Shown here: piece by piece, positions 10,101-20,951 of the stretch | Layout of the letters: the number at the start of each line of letters is the position of its first letter | Position numbering within the stretch: the first letter of the stretch is position 1 | NCBI GenBank assembly: GCA_021399445.1 | Contig: JAJTUQ010000001.1 | Location: forward strand, 8,680,001 to 8,744,000 | Direction: 5' to 3' | Length of the DNA: 64,000 nucleotides | Source: Xylogone sp. PMI_703 | Taxonomy: Eukaryota; Ascomycota; Leotiomycetes | Notes under the pieces: generated by a model | Databases searched by the model: none | The model's input: the letters and a program-made list of their open reading frames with translations, nothing else | What the model was told of the DNA's origin: nothing | Position numbers and translations under genes: made by a program

Positions 10101-13100
10101 TGTGAGAGGGATTCTTTCGAAGGTGTTCGTCTGCGAGCTGGCCGATTTATGAATGGGCTGGCCTATGCGGAAAGAGCGGCCCTTGTGTATGGGCCATGCC
10201 ATACGCGAATATTTGCGCATGGCCTGGCTCATGTACGAAGCGAGTTTATTTACGTCCGGGCCAGAGGATACAGAGGATACAAGTATACAAAGAGAGGATG
10301 ACATGCCCAGGCAGACGTTGTTGGGTCATGTGACGGTCGCCGTGAGTGCATTTAGCCTGGGTCTTTACAGTACATTGGTAGGTTGGCAGCGAAGGAATCA
10401 AATTGGCAGCAAGGCAAATAAATTGGCAGTGAGGGAAGTAGATTGGCAGCGAGGGAGGCACATGTATCCTTACCACCAAAATCCTCCCTGCACGGATGCC
10501 CAAAGCGCTTATGGCAATAATTCAAAAATGTAAAATTACTTAGTTGAAAGTTAGCGGGTCTCCTGAGCGGGTATCAGAATAGTTAACTGTAAGAGTGCTC
10601 TGTTCAATATTGACCAAATTCTAGAAGTGGTCAACTCAAGCGACGCTTTTGGGAAAAGAGCGACTCGCGGAAGGTATTTACCCAGAAAATTCTCCACCTG
10701 GGTTCCAATATCTTTTACCCGTTTTATTATCATAGTATTATCTACATAAGTGAATTAGTTGTTGCTATACTTAATTCTCGAGTCATTCACTTGAGCATCT
10801 TCATGTCCTCTATGACCGGTCCTTCCAGTTCAAATTCACTCTCGCAAGTGAATTTGGACTGGATGGGCTTACAAAAGCACTCACCACCCACCCCCATCAC
10901 TCTTCCCTCGAAACATGTTTCTCAGCAGAGGTTTTGGTCCAAGCAAGACTGCGTCTACTCCGACAAGTCCTAGAATTACTTCTAGTTTCTGTTATTGCAG
11001 ACCATCAGTCATCAAGCCCCGTACAGTTACTTCGTTATGGAGCCACTATCTCCCAGGAATCAAATGCAACAAGTTTACGAATTAGATATGCCGCCACGAA
11101 TGCCGCCACAATTGGGTACACGTCTCTTTCGGCGGGTTCGATGAGTAAAAGATGTTACGTTACCATGGGTGTTATGATAATTATGAGATGGTAGATTGTA
11201 TAGAGATAGAGATATTAATGAGATATGATTGACGAACTGCATTCTCCTTGTTGAGCAGGTTTGCAGAATTGTTGGGTGTTTTCAATTGAACCGGTCTGGT
11301 TATACTTTAGCAGGCCTCGTAATTTTCAAGGCCGAGATAATAAGGATATAGACTTAACTATGTTCCATTGCAGCGAGCCGACCTGATTTCTGCTCCACCA
11401 GGCTCCACCGAGTATCCCTTTACGGACGGAACTTACTTTGCTTAAGATCTATTGGTAGCTAAAATTTAGAGCTGATCATGCCGCGAATGTAATGTGGTGT
11501 CCAGTGTAGTATTTTACACACAGGTTTCTCCGGCATTATCCTTGTAGATGGACAAGTTGTGTGTTATACGAGAACACAGAAGCCTTGTTAAAGAGATAGA
11601 TGACTCAAATATCGAATGCAATAAGTACTCCTCTGTGTGTAGTACTCAACGTTTCTATAATTAACCAACACCCTTATATCTAAGCGCATGTTGCCCAATA
11701 AATCAACCACGAGACTCCAATGCATCTCATGATGTCTACATAACATTATTCTGGAACCTCACTTTCCACTTCATGTTAACAAGTTGGCGCAGCAGTGATA
11801 ACAGGTGGCGAGTCCCGTAGAAGTAGACGAGCCGCAGCAGGTGTGGTCCACACATTATCATTTCCTAAGAAGGGCAGTTGTGCCCCTACTACCGGAATCC
11901 AGGTTGTCTCCGGAGGAGGTGAGCTTAGATCCTGGCTGGAGACTCTTTTATGAACAGCATCGATTTCAATCATCTGACCCAGCACCCGGTCCTGATGCAG
12001 CCGCCGGGATCCCTGACGTCTAAAACTTTACGTGGTACCTACCCCATTGGCAATATGGCAGAAAAGGAGGTAGTTTCAGGATCCATCAGGTTTACGTAGA
12101 AGTTAGTGGAATAATAATTGAAAAGTTGAATCACCTGAAACTGAGTGTATTTAGTTCTCAACACCACTATGGTAACTCTTTAAATACTTCTACAGGAAGT
12201 TTGCACGGCTTCGTGAGCCAGGATAGGATGAACATTAGTAGTTCAGTTTTATGTTCCAATCGAAATTGTTCCTTCCTTTTGATATTTTCTCTTATTCCTT
12301 TTGGCTAGTGAAGCTATATGCCGATTGTAGGTCTTCGAAGTCTGAGGTTGTTCCCCATTTCACTGCTCAATGACGTTGCACTTTCGCTGCAAAGACCGAT
12401 ACCAGCACTTACTCCCCGAGGGCTTACTACAAACTGCAGGACGGTCCCTCAACTCTTCGCACCGGGGTTAATTGTCATCGATTTTTCGCTACACGCAAAT
12501 TTCGAGTTTTGGATCCCACAATATAACCCGGGCGTTTCTAGGCGAAAATATTGATAATGGAGAGTTTCGCGTGTACTGAGATAGGATTTGGATGTAATTA
12601 GCCATACTCCCGAAAAGCAGTCTCGAGTGTGACCAATTAGCCTGCATTAAGTTGTCTAGCTGTTTGTAATAAAGTTATTAAGATAAAATATAACTCACTC
12701 AACCTAGCGCGTCCTACAGATAATGCCATTTCCGCTGAACAGGCTTCAATGAGTGATTCGTGTAAGCTTTTAGCATAATGTTAATCCCGTAAATAACGGG
12801 ATAGGATGATGGAAAGCCAATTGATTTCTGATTCCTAATTTTAATCATCCCGATTCCTAATACTTAGCTGGTAACCGACTTCCCTGCGGACTTTGTCCGA
12901 TCGACAGGGTCCAAAAGCTTCTTGGTGCTTATGCTTAACACCTCGTAGGCCTACGGCAAAGACGCATGTATTCATCCTATGTTACGGCAACGAATGGCAC
13001 TAGCAAACACTAAAATAAGCTTCTTGGTATCGCTGACACCGCATATTCCGAGTGGATGGACGCACTATCGATTTTATCCTTGCCCCTAGTACCTTAATAC

Positions 13101-13626
13101 GTTGAGAAACTCTAAAGCCCACCTGCCTGTTTAAGCCAATACGACCCTTGTGATCGCAGTGTTGTGCACGTTCTACGCTCTAATAAAAAGGACTAACCAA
13201 TATCCACTTCTACTCCGTATCAGTCAGACTTTACGAGAAAGTAAGGTGAGATCTCGTACCGTAAGCTACCGGTAGGCTGTCAGCATCCATGAATTATCTA
13301 GTTCTGGGTAACTGCCGAGGGATGGTGGAGGCTACTCAACATACTGGAGATGCCGCAAACGCTTTTTCCTGGTCGCTGTCAGATTTCACAGTGGGGGGTT
13401 TTCAGTAATCGAATGTAACAATGCTAGTGATAGCCGGGGCATGAAAGCTCTGATGAGGAAACACTTAGTCCTACTGCACAACTTTCGGCTTCATTACTAT
13501 CAGGCTAATAAGTGAATTATAAAGACACTAAGCCCATTTTCATGTTGTTACATATTCTTTTCTTTCCAAGACTTCGAGTATGTTCTACCCATAACGAATC
13601 AAGCAAAGAAAGACCAGAGGCCAGAT
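7147..13626. other. 6.5 kb gene-poor stretch
   Basis: No reading frame here is long or family-like enough to call a gene; the longest are about 60-130 codons and resemble nothing I recognise. The stretch holds a T-run near 9029-9041, a four-copy 20-bp tandem repeat (listed separately) and AT-rich patches. A TATA-like element (TTATAAAG, near 13516) lies about 110 bp before the start of the next gene. Old transposon debris is possible, but I could not identify any. Confidence 0.5.
10381..10460. repeat. 20-bp degenerate tandem repeat, four copies
   Basis: Four adjacent units of exactly 20 bp each contain TTGGCAG followed by a purine-rich tail (10381-10400, 10401-10420, 10421-10440, 10441-10460). 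The units differ mainly by A/G changes. No coding frame is associated with the array. Confidence 0.8.
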
Positions 13627-16563
13627 ATGCACCTTTTCAAGAGGGCTTTGCCCTCACTCTCCTTCAGCCTCCTGGCTGGCAGAGCACTCGCTGCTGAGGT
13701 TAACGTTGGCTATGATCCCTACGCAGCTGCTCAGGTGATGATGGCTACAGCCTCACACTCTTGGGAGTGGGGGACTGCAGCCGAAGCCTTATTAGAGCTG
13801 TATAATAATGAATTATCAGTCTTTGGCCCTAATCCTTTTCCAAATGGCAAAATTCCTTCTGCAAACCTTGGAATTACCTCTTTATCTTATGCTAGGTCCT
13901 TTATCGACACTAATTCACAAGTCCTTGTTGCTAATTCGGCGGTTGGAGACCCGGCTTCCTTAGGCGTGTCGGCCATTCTTTTGGGTCAATCTGATGGTGA
14001 TTATATTAGTGCTGCTCAACGGCAAGCGGACTATATTCTTAATCAAGCACCAAAGCTTAGCAATGGTGCAATTTCTCATCGGCCAGATGTTGCTGAAGCA
14101 TGGGCAGATTTCACAGCTATGGCTCCTCCATTTTGTACGTGCTACTGTTGAACCAAAGGCAAAAAAGCAAAAACTAATCTGCCACAGTGGCATACTACGC
14201 TGTGCAACAAAATGACGCATCCTTGATGTCCTCGGTAGTTAGCCAGTGTGGCCTGCAACGTGGAGTGTTAAAGACTAGTCAGTCCAACAATTGGCAACAC
14301 ATTGTTGGGCCTCAATCCCCGGACAGCGGTTTATGGTCTACTGGCAATGGATGGGCATGTTACGGCATGGTCCGCGTATTGCATACCCTCCAAAAATGGT
14401 CTGGCTCGTCTGAAATGACGTCTCAGGCCGGCCAACTCAAGGGTTGGATCAAAGAGATCCTTGATGGCGCTATGGAGTCCGGCCTTGACGGCGGTTTACT
14501 CCGCAATTACCTTACTGACGATACCTGGTTTGGCGAGATTTCTGGCACTGCTTTGCTCAGTGCATGTGCTTACCGTATGGCTGTGAATGATCCAGCAACC
14601 TTTCCACAGCAGTACATTAATTGGGCTGACGCTAATCGAAAGGCCTTGTCAAGCAGAGAAGGTGGTAATGGCATTTTCTCACCTGCCGTAGACCCTTATA
14701 ACTGGCAAGACCCCAATGAATTTACTAGCGGGTCCCCTGAAGGGCAAGCATTTACGGTTTTTCTGTTCACTGCATTCAGAGACTGTGTTAACGCCGGTGT
14801 CTGCAAACCTTCGTTTGTACCAGTCTCCACAATCTCACACACTGGAATTGGCCCAGTTGACATATTGACTGTGTTAGACCGTGCTGTCACTTTTACCTCA
14901 ATGGGTGCTCCCCCTGGGTCCACTTGCGGGGCACGTCAAAGCTGTGATCTCAACGGCTGTGCCGGTGCTTTTAATGGTATAGCAGTATTCCCAATTTGCA
15001 AAGGAAACTTCGCTGGCTGTCAATGTACAGCAACAGATAACACTTGTGGCCCTCATCAAAGTTGCGATCTGAATGGATGTGCTGGAAAGTTTGATGGCCT
15101 GGCGAAGTTTGCTCAGTGTACGGGCAACTTTGTTGGTTGCGAGTGTACGGCTACAAGCAATACGTGTGGAACTCACCAAAGCTGTGATTTAAATGGTTGT
15201 GCCGGGGAGTTTAATGGTTCTACAAAATTTGCTCAGTGTACAGGCAATTTCGTTGGGTGTGAGTGTACAGCAACGTCTAATACTTGCGGTTCACCTCAAA
15301 GCTGTAATCTAAATGGCTGTGCTGGAAAGTTTGATTTGTCAAATGGAAAAGCTTTCTGTTCAGGCAATTTTGAAGGGTGCGAGTGTGCGGCTACTACAAA
15401 TACTTGTGGATCGCCTCAGAGCTGCGATTTGAATAATTGCGATGGAGGATTCTCGGGAAGTGAGAAATTCCCACAGTGCACTAATTTCTTCAAAGGTTGT
15501 CAATGTGAAGCCACTTCTAATACGTGTGGCTCACCTCAGAGCTGTGATATGAATGGCTATGCCGGCGAGTTTAATCTTTCTAATGGCAAAGCCTTTTGCA
15601 CGGGTAATTTTGTGGGCTGTGAGTGTGCTGCAACCTCTAATACTTGCGGTTCACCACAAAGCTGCGACAAAAACAACTGTGATGGAGCCTTCTCAGGATT
15701 GGTAAAAACAGCAACCTGTACCAACTTCTTCAAGGGCTGCGCCTGCCAAGCAACATCAAACACTTGTGGAGCTCAGCAGAGCTGTGATAAGAATGGTTGT
15801 GCCGGTGCCTTTGATTCAAAAGGTGTAGCAAGATGTACGGGTAACTTTGCTGGGTGCCAGTGTACATCAACATCTGTAAGTCCTCCCGGCTCTCTTCCTG
15901 GATCTCCTCACTTTGAATGCCATTGACTAATCGGTATTCAGAATACATGCGGAGTTCCCCAGAGTTGTGACTTAAATGGTTGTAATGGCGAGTTCACCAG
16001 CAGCCAGGCACCGGCAATGTGCACAGGAAACTTCGCTGGCTGCCCATGCAACCCTACTTCCGTAAGTCGATGGTCCAATGAGCTCTATACTCTTACTTTG
16101 ACATTCGTTTACTGACCATGGGCTGCGAACGTAATAGTCAACTTGCGGAAATCAGCAGTGTGATCAGAATGGTTGCGCTGGAGTTAACAACGGGGGATCA
16201 TGGATATGCACAGAGAACTTCTTTGGCTGCCCATGTACTCCAGCAGCACCTCCTCCTCCTCCACCGCCACCACCACCACCACCGCCACCGCCTCCACCTC
16301 CCCCTCCACCTCCATCACCGGACATCGTTAGTTGCATTACACTGTAAGTTTCTCCTGGGTTCTATACAACGAAAGAACTAAACTAACCGTTCTATCTTAG
16401 ATGTACCGGTCCTGGAGACTGTAGCTGTGGTTGCAGTAACGGTGCAGCTATAGCGTCCAATACATGTTCTGAGTGGTGTTGTCTAGAGTCTGCGTCAGGA
16501 AACAACAAATATGAATGGCTTTGCGGAGACGACTTGAGCAAAGTTTGTATAAACGATAAATAA
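13627..16563 (+). CDS. Secreted six-hairpin glycoside hydrolase (GH88/GH105-like) with ten Cys-rich repeats
   Basis: Spliced model: 13627-14134, 14188-15875, 15942-16061, 16138-16343, 16401-16563; every junction is GT..AG and in frame, giving 894 residues. Residues 1-22 are a signal peptide ending in ALAAEV. Residues about 23-390 form an alpha/alpha barrel of the fungal unsaturated-glucuronyl/YteR-like type (GLWSTGNGW, EILDGAM, SGTALL, GSPEGQAF). From residue 414 follow ten repeats of about 40 residues (pattern NTCGxxQSCDxNGCAGxF...CTGNFxGCxC), then 22 consecutive prolines (16249-16314) and a final Cys-rich tail of about 58 residues. The first intron restores the conserved APPF-L-AYYAVQQ run. 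The repeats are probably a disulfide-rich cell-wall or carbohydrate-binding stalk; that is inference. The catalytic family is recognised by resemblance only. Confidence 0.85.
14919..16248 (+). repeat. Ten coding repeats of about 120 bp (Cys-rich module)
   Basis: Units start at 14919, 15039, 15159, 15279, 15399, 15519, 15639 and 15759 (all within one exon), then 15942 and 16138, which are the first bases of the next two exons. Seven units are exactly 120 bp and the eighth is 117 bp. Six cysteines per unit are conserved, except unit 6, where NGCAG has become NGYAG, and the shorter unit 10. Confidence 0.9.
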
Positions 16564-17437
16564 CCTTTCTCGATCAATTGCGTTGGAGTTGGCAGCCGTG
16601 TCTTGCATCTTGAATATTTACGTAGGATACATGGAGATTATATGACTCCCAGGAAGTATTTAGGTTGTTATGCATAAAAATGTACAGCTACATAATTAGC
16701 TGTTATTTCAAGAAAGCAGTGTACATTTCACGTGATATGAAAGTCGAGTCGGAGGAGCTGACAGCACAGCGCACGGAGATAGTTTCCCCGTACTCCAGAA
16801 AGTGACACTTCTCCACCTATCCGCGTCATCCGGGGTAAATCCACCAGTCTCATACTGGGGAAGTTGCTCTGACCCGTATCTTACGCGGTGAGGGGCATGC
16901 CGGGGGTCCCCTAACTATGCTAATGGGGATAGCATTCGAGGATCGATCTGGGCTCGATCCGTGCAGCCGCGATTGTTTCTAATAAGTTCTCTAAGAGCCC
17001 CCTAAATACAGCGGCATTGGGCACTTGTGACATATGAGCTCGGAATGAGGCGTGACATTGGTTAGTGATCTGCTCACAAGATAGATGCAATCGTCGTATC
17101 TACTAGAAGAATGGCTGCTGTCAGAATTTTGTAAAAGGGAAATCCGAACCCTCGAGTATGTATCTATGAGCGAAACTGACACCACTCGACAACTATCCGT
17201 TTCCTTTGATATGGTGGAAGTCACGTAGGAGCATTAACCTCCAAGGCCTACGATAGCAACTTTCTTTTCTAATTCATACGGTATTCATTTTCAGCTTCAT
17301 CTCTGGAACTACGCTATAGCTCTGTACATGTTGCCCATGCTCGTTTGTTCAGACTGCTATCAAAGTTGGTGGCTCATTGATTTGTCACTAGACTTTTGGT
17401 GAAAGCATTTATCTTCTCGTATAATACAGTAAGCCAA
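16564..17437. other. Intergenic, convergent 3' regions
   Basis: This region lies between the ends of two convergent genes. A GC-richer patch near 16790-16960 has short inverted pieces but no recognisable RNA gene. I see no supported coding region. Confidence 0.5.
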
Positions 17438-18247
17438 TCATCCTAAAACCCACATAAGCCAGCCAAAAGCCACTACTATCCACACTGATCCTCCCAGTTG
17501 ACCTTCTCTACTCCCTGTACTCTTCACTGCGCACTTCACTGGCGAAGATGGTAGGCTACAGTATGAAAATGTCAAGGCTGACGAAATAGCTGACGCGCCT
17601 GTTGCATTCAACTGTGCCGCACAAGGAGTCGGACTCGGTGTTATCGACATAGGTGCAACAGCCACACAAGTAGTCACCTCGTTTGTCCGATCTCCCACAG
17701 ATACCACTTCTATCTCCGTAGCATTAAAGAGAAAGCTCTCCGCACCAGCACAGACATTATCGGCCGTGGCAGCAACCAGATCAGCCGCTGGCGCGCCATT
17801 CTTTGTGGTAAAAGTGACCTTGTTTACTTGGTCGTAGCCAGGTACGTGGCCATTGGGTGGGAACTGAGAGCAGTTGATAGAAGAGAGAGTCCACTCGAGT
17901 AGCCAAGAGCCTTCCTGGGTGGTGAGGTTGTATAGAGGGCCAAATCTGTAGTGTGGACCGGAAACAGAGCCGGGGAAGTATGATGTGGCACTTATGATAG
18001 CAGCACCGACGCCTGATAGGTTTCTGCCTTCGATTCGGAAAAGAGACCATTGTATAGCTAGGTCAAGGTACTGGGTGACCGCCGGATTTTGCATAGCAAA
18101 TACCACGGGCATAAGGGGCGTAGGCGCATACGTGTCGTTCCTGGGGAAAATAAAATCGACTTCTGCGATGGACGGGAATGTTTGCGCCAGAGAATCGCAC
18201 GCTAATAAGGCTAGGAAGAGCTATGTGCCCATGTTGAAGAGAAACAT
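17438..18247 (-). pseudogene. GPI-type secreted protein (DUF7136-like) with in-frame stop in signal peptide
   Basis: Reading leftward from the ATG at 18247, codon 9 is TAG (18221-18223), and the same frame then runs without interruption to 17438 (270 codons in all). The stop sits inside an otherwise perfect secretion signal: MFLFNMGT, stop, then LFLALLACDSLAQ. The mature part starts TFPSIAEVDFIFPRNDTYAP, typical of a fungal surface-protein family with no known function (DUF7136, from memory). The C-terminus has a small-residue site followed by a hydrophobic run ending in GWLMWVLG, as in GPI-anchor signals. The next ATG (18112) would lose the signal peptide. Alternatives are an unseen upstream exon spliced at the CATAG just before codon 10, a sequencing error or stop read-through. 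Confidence 0.7.
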
Positions 18248-18900
18248 GTTGACGTGAAGCACAAATTATGCGATTCTGACTCCGGAGAGTTGAAGGTCGA
18301 CGTAGCAAAAGAGACTGGGAGAGATCAAGAAGGAGAGAGCAAGAAAGACGAAGGACAAAGCAAGTGATAGTGATGCTGTTTGACCATCCTGCAAACACAG
18401 ACCTGCATGTTAAACGTCGTTTTTCAAACATTGCAGCCCGGCCAACCCTGCTTCTCATCCCTCTGAGGGTTTGTTTGTTGCAAAAAACATAGGGCAATCT
18501 CTGTTACTACGGTTGGTGTATTGTTATTGGAGAAGGGAGAAATTACGCCAACCAGGATGTGGTTGGTGGCTTGTCGGCGTGGCTATGCTCAGCTCGTACT
18601 TGTACATACGATCGTATCACCGTCGCAGTGCTGGATTCTGCCAGACCCCAAATGCTTGTATGGGTTGAGTGCGGTGTTGCTGTGCTGGAAGTGGCGCACA
18701 AGGACCCGGTCACTAGAAGATGCTTCATCTACGGATGTACCGGTAGGCGGATTCAGTGAGATTTGAACAGGAACGGGGATTGGCTGAGATCACGCGATAG
18801 CACACAACTATGTCAGATAATTCTGCTGAGCGCTTCTACAATCATACTTCATACCTTGTAGTTTATCACTTCACAAAGAAACTCCTCGACGCCTTCCATT
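18248..18900. promoter_or_regulatory. Divergent promoter region
   Basis: This region separates the left-going DUF7136-like gene from the right-going hydrolase. The minus-strand leader is strongly pyrimidine-rich (about 18300-18360), which is common just upstream of fungal start codons. No further elements could be supported. Confidence 0.45.
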
Positions 18901-19851
18901 ATGTCCACCGATCCACTTGATGACTGGAATATTGGCGAAAAATCAGGACGAGTCAGTATTGGCAGTCACAAGCTGTGGTTAAGCGTACATGGCCCAGATC
19001 GCAAATCTGGCGAACCGCTGGTAATCATCATCCCAGGCTTAGCAAGTAGCACAACGGGTTGGGCTGCTGTTCGACGCGAGTTAGCTTCTTTCACCCGGGT
19101 TTTGCAATACGAGAGAGCAGGATATGGGCAAAGTGATTGTTCGACTGAGAAGCCAACTGCATCAACCATCGCTAAAGAGCTTGGTCTACTCCTCAGTAGG
19201 GCAAATTTACTTCCACCATATGTCGTCGTCGCCCATTCATGGGGCGGCATTATAAGCAGAGAATTTTTGGCCTTGTATCCTAAAGATATTATAGGAATGG
19301 TCTTCGTTGAGGCAAATCAGGAATGTACGCTGGACGTCTTGGATTGGCGGCAATTAGCTCTATCAGATTTGTTGATTGATGTCAACCACTCTGATGTTAC
19401 CGGCATATCACATGCTTATAAGCTCACCAGCGATGAATGGCTCATTTATCAAGATGCTCAGGGTACAGAGCAGCATCGGAAACAGGCAGACCTAGAAATC
19501 GCCGAATATCCCAACAGCTTTCCCATCTTAAAATCAAAATCTCAACTACACAGAGAGACACCATTTCTCGGCAACCGCCCTGTCTGCGTCATTAAAGGCG
19601 ACACCAAAGCAGATTTCAAAAAGCTCTTGAATGCGGGGTTGGCTCGAGGTAATCGTGACGATGCCAAACAGGCTGCATTCCTAGAAATGCTCAGCACTTG
19701 GGACGAGAAAGATCGGTCATTACAATCTGAGATATTGCTGCTCTCGACAAAATCACGCTATGTCGAAGCAGAAAATAGTGGACACAACGTACACCTGACA
19801 GAGCCACAAGTTATCGTCGAGGGCGTTAGATGGGTATTGCTTCAAGGTTAG
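18901..19851 (+). CDS. Alpha/beta hydrolase
   Basis: Intronless gene of 316 residues with no signal peptide. The fold markers are in order: strand and oxyanion region VIIIPGLASSTTGW (about 40-53), RAGYGQSD (about 75), nucleophile elbow VAHSWGG (Ser about 113) and C-terminal His in ENSGHNVHL (about 300). An acid residue is likely near VCVIKGDTKAD. This is the general alpha/beta hydrolase family; the substrate is unknown. It begins the run of hydrolases that continues with two epoxide hydrolases. The start was chosen because it precedes the first conserved strand by a normal distance and has A at -3 (TTATG context). Confidence 0.88.
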   Translation: MSTDPLDDWNIGEKSGRVSIGSHKLWLSVHGPDRKSGEPLVIIIPGLASSTTGWAAVRRELASFTRVLQYERAGYGQSDCSTEKPTASTIAKELGLLLSRANLLPPYVVVAHSWGGIISREFLALYPKDIIGMVFVEANQECTLDVLDWRQLALSDLLIDVNHSDVTGISHAYKLTSDEWLIYQDAQGTEQHRKQADLEIAEYPNSFPILKSKSQLHRETPFLGNRPVCVIKGDTKADFKKLLNAGLARGNRDDAKQAAFLEMLSTWDEKDRSLQSEILLLSTKSRYVEAENSGHNVHLTEPQVIVEGVRWVLLQG

Positions 19852-19927
19852 AAGAATGTACAGCCGTAGATGCTTCACTGAGTGATGGAGAATGTGCTGG
19901 GACGAAACTCTGTGAGAGGCACCCATT

Positions 19928-20170
19928 TCATCGACATTTGTATTCTTCGTCAGCTCTATGTATTAGAATTGCTAGAGAGTAGCTGTCCCTGTTGTTCTGT
20001 GGTATCTTATCCAATAGCGTTTGCAACAGAGTTTTGCTTTCCATGGTGGCAATATGGTCCGGCCCAAGTGAGTTTAGAAGGCCTTTGTAAGCATTACAGT
20101 AAGCTTCAAGTGCTTGGTTAGCCTTCCCTTGAGCTTCCAATGCTTTCCAAAGTCCCCGCATACTCCTCAT
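19928..20170 (-). pseudogene. TPR-repeat fragment (NLR-type tail remnant)
   Basis: An 80-codon frame contains one and a half degenerate tetratricopeptide repeats, including ALEAQGKANQALEAY and LLNSLGPDHIATMESKTLL. These match the C-terminal repeats of fungal NB-ARC/TPR or kinesin-light-chain-like proteins. No nucleotide-binding domain or longer frame is nearby, so it is most likely a leftover fragment. Confidence 0.5.
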
Positions 20171-20951
20171 AGTGTTTGGATGTTATACTAAAACACGCTT
20201 GAGGCATCTTCTGGTCCTCATAAACCCTATCTTCAGTTTAATTAGCCTCCTTTCTAATAATATCAAGGAGCAAATATACTTTCCTTCTTAAAGAGGCCTG
20301 TTGTCATAACTATACCTCGGTGGCCCTCTGCATTATGCAGATATTAATATCATTACTGGGATCGGAATCATTTCCATCTCTTACAGATCTGTCCATATCT
20401 TTGACTGCTCAACTGTAGAGAAACCTGCCAAAACTCTATTATTCTAAGGGCATATATGTATTGCAGAGCCAAAGCAAGGGTGTCCACGAGAAATAAAGTT
20501 ATTGCCGAGTCTAGTCATAATTAAACTGAATCCATTGTTCATATAAAATATGCTAGTCGAAACACTATGGTTTATACCTATCCGAGTCGTTATCCACGAT
20601 TGATTACTGATGGCTTTACGTGCTACCGAGATACCGAAAATTTGTCACTTCATTATTTGAAGATCACTGAGGGGTCAACCAGCTTGGCTTCTGCAAGCGA
20701 AGAGAGGCTATCTACTATAAGAAACTATCGTCTGCTTTATCACTTTTGCAATTCAAGTAGAAATGACAACTTAATTCCTGCATAAGTGGGGTGAATTCGT
20801 TTGTATACATCCAGAACTGGTTCTCTATGTTCTGCATGTCTGTGTATATCTCACAACCTCAACACTTCTCAGCGCCCCGGCATTTGACATTCACACTTCT
20901 ATCCCCGTTCTCTGACCACACATCATCTTATTCATAGGTAATCTGGGTCAA
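20171..20951. other. Intergenic, upstream of epoxide hydrolase
   Basis: AT-rich sequence with a 72-codon frame (20567-20785) that resembles no family I know. It probably contains the promoter of the gene starting at 20952. Confidence 0.4.

Noticed and set aside
9909..10304. A 131-codon minus-strand frame
   Set aside because: No domain resemblance, no supporting splice or codon signal, and overlapping frames of similar length on the other strand.
14696..15179. Minus-strand frames opposite the Cys-rich repeats
   Set aside because: Shadows of the repeats; the forward frame has the family motifs and splice structure.
16880..16960. GGGCTCGATCC resembling a tRNA B box
   Set aside because: No matching A box, acceptor stem or anticodon arm could be folded around it.
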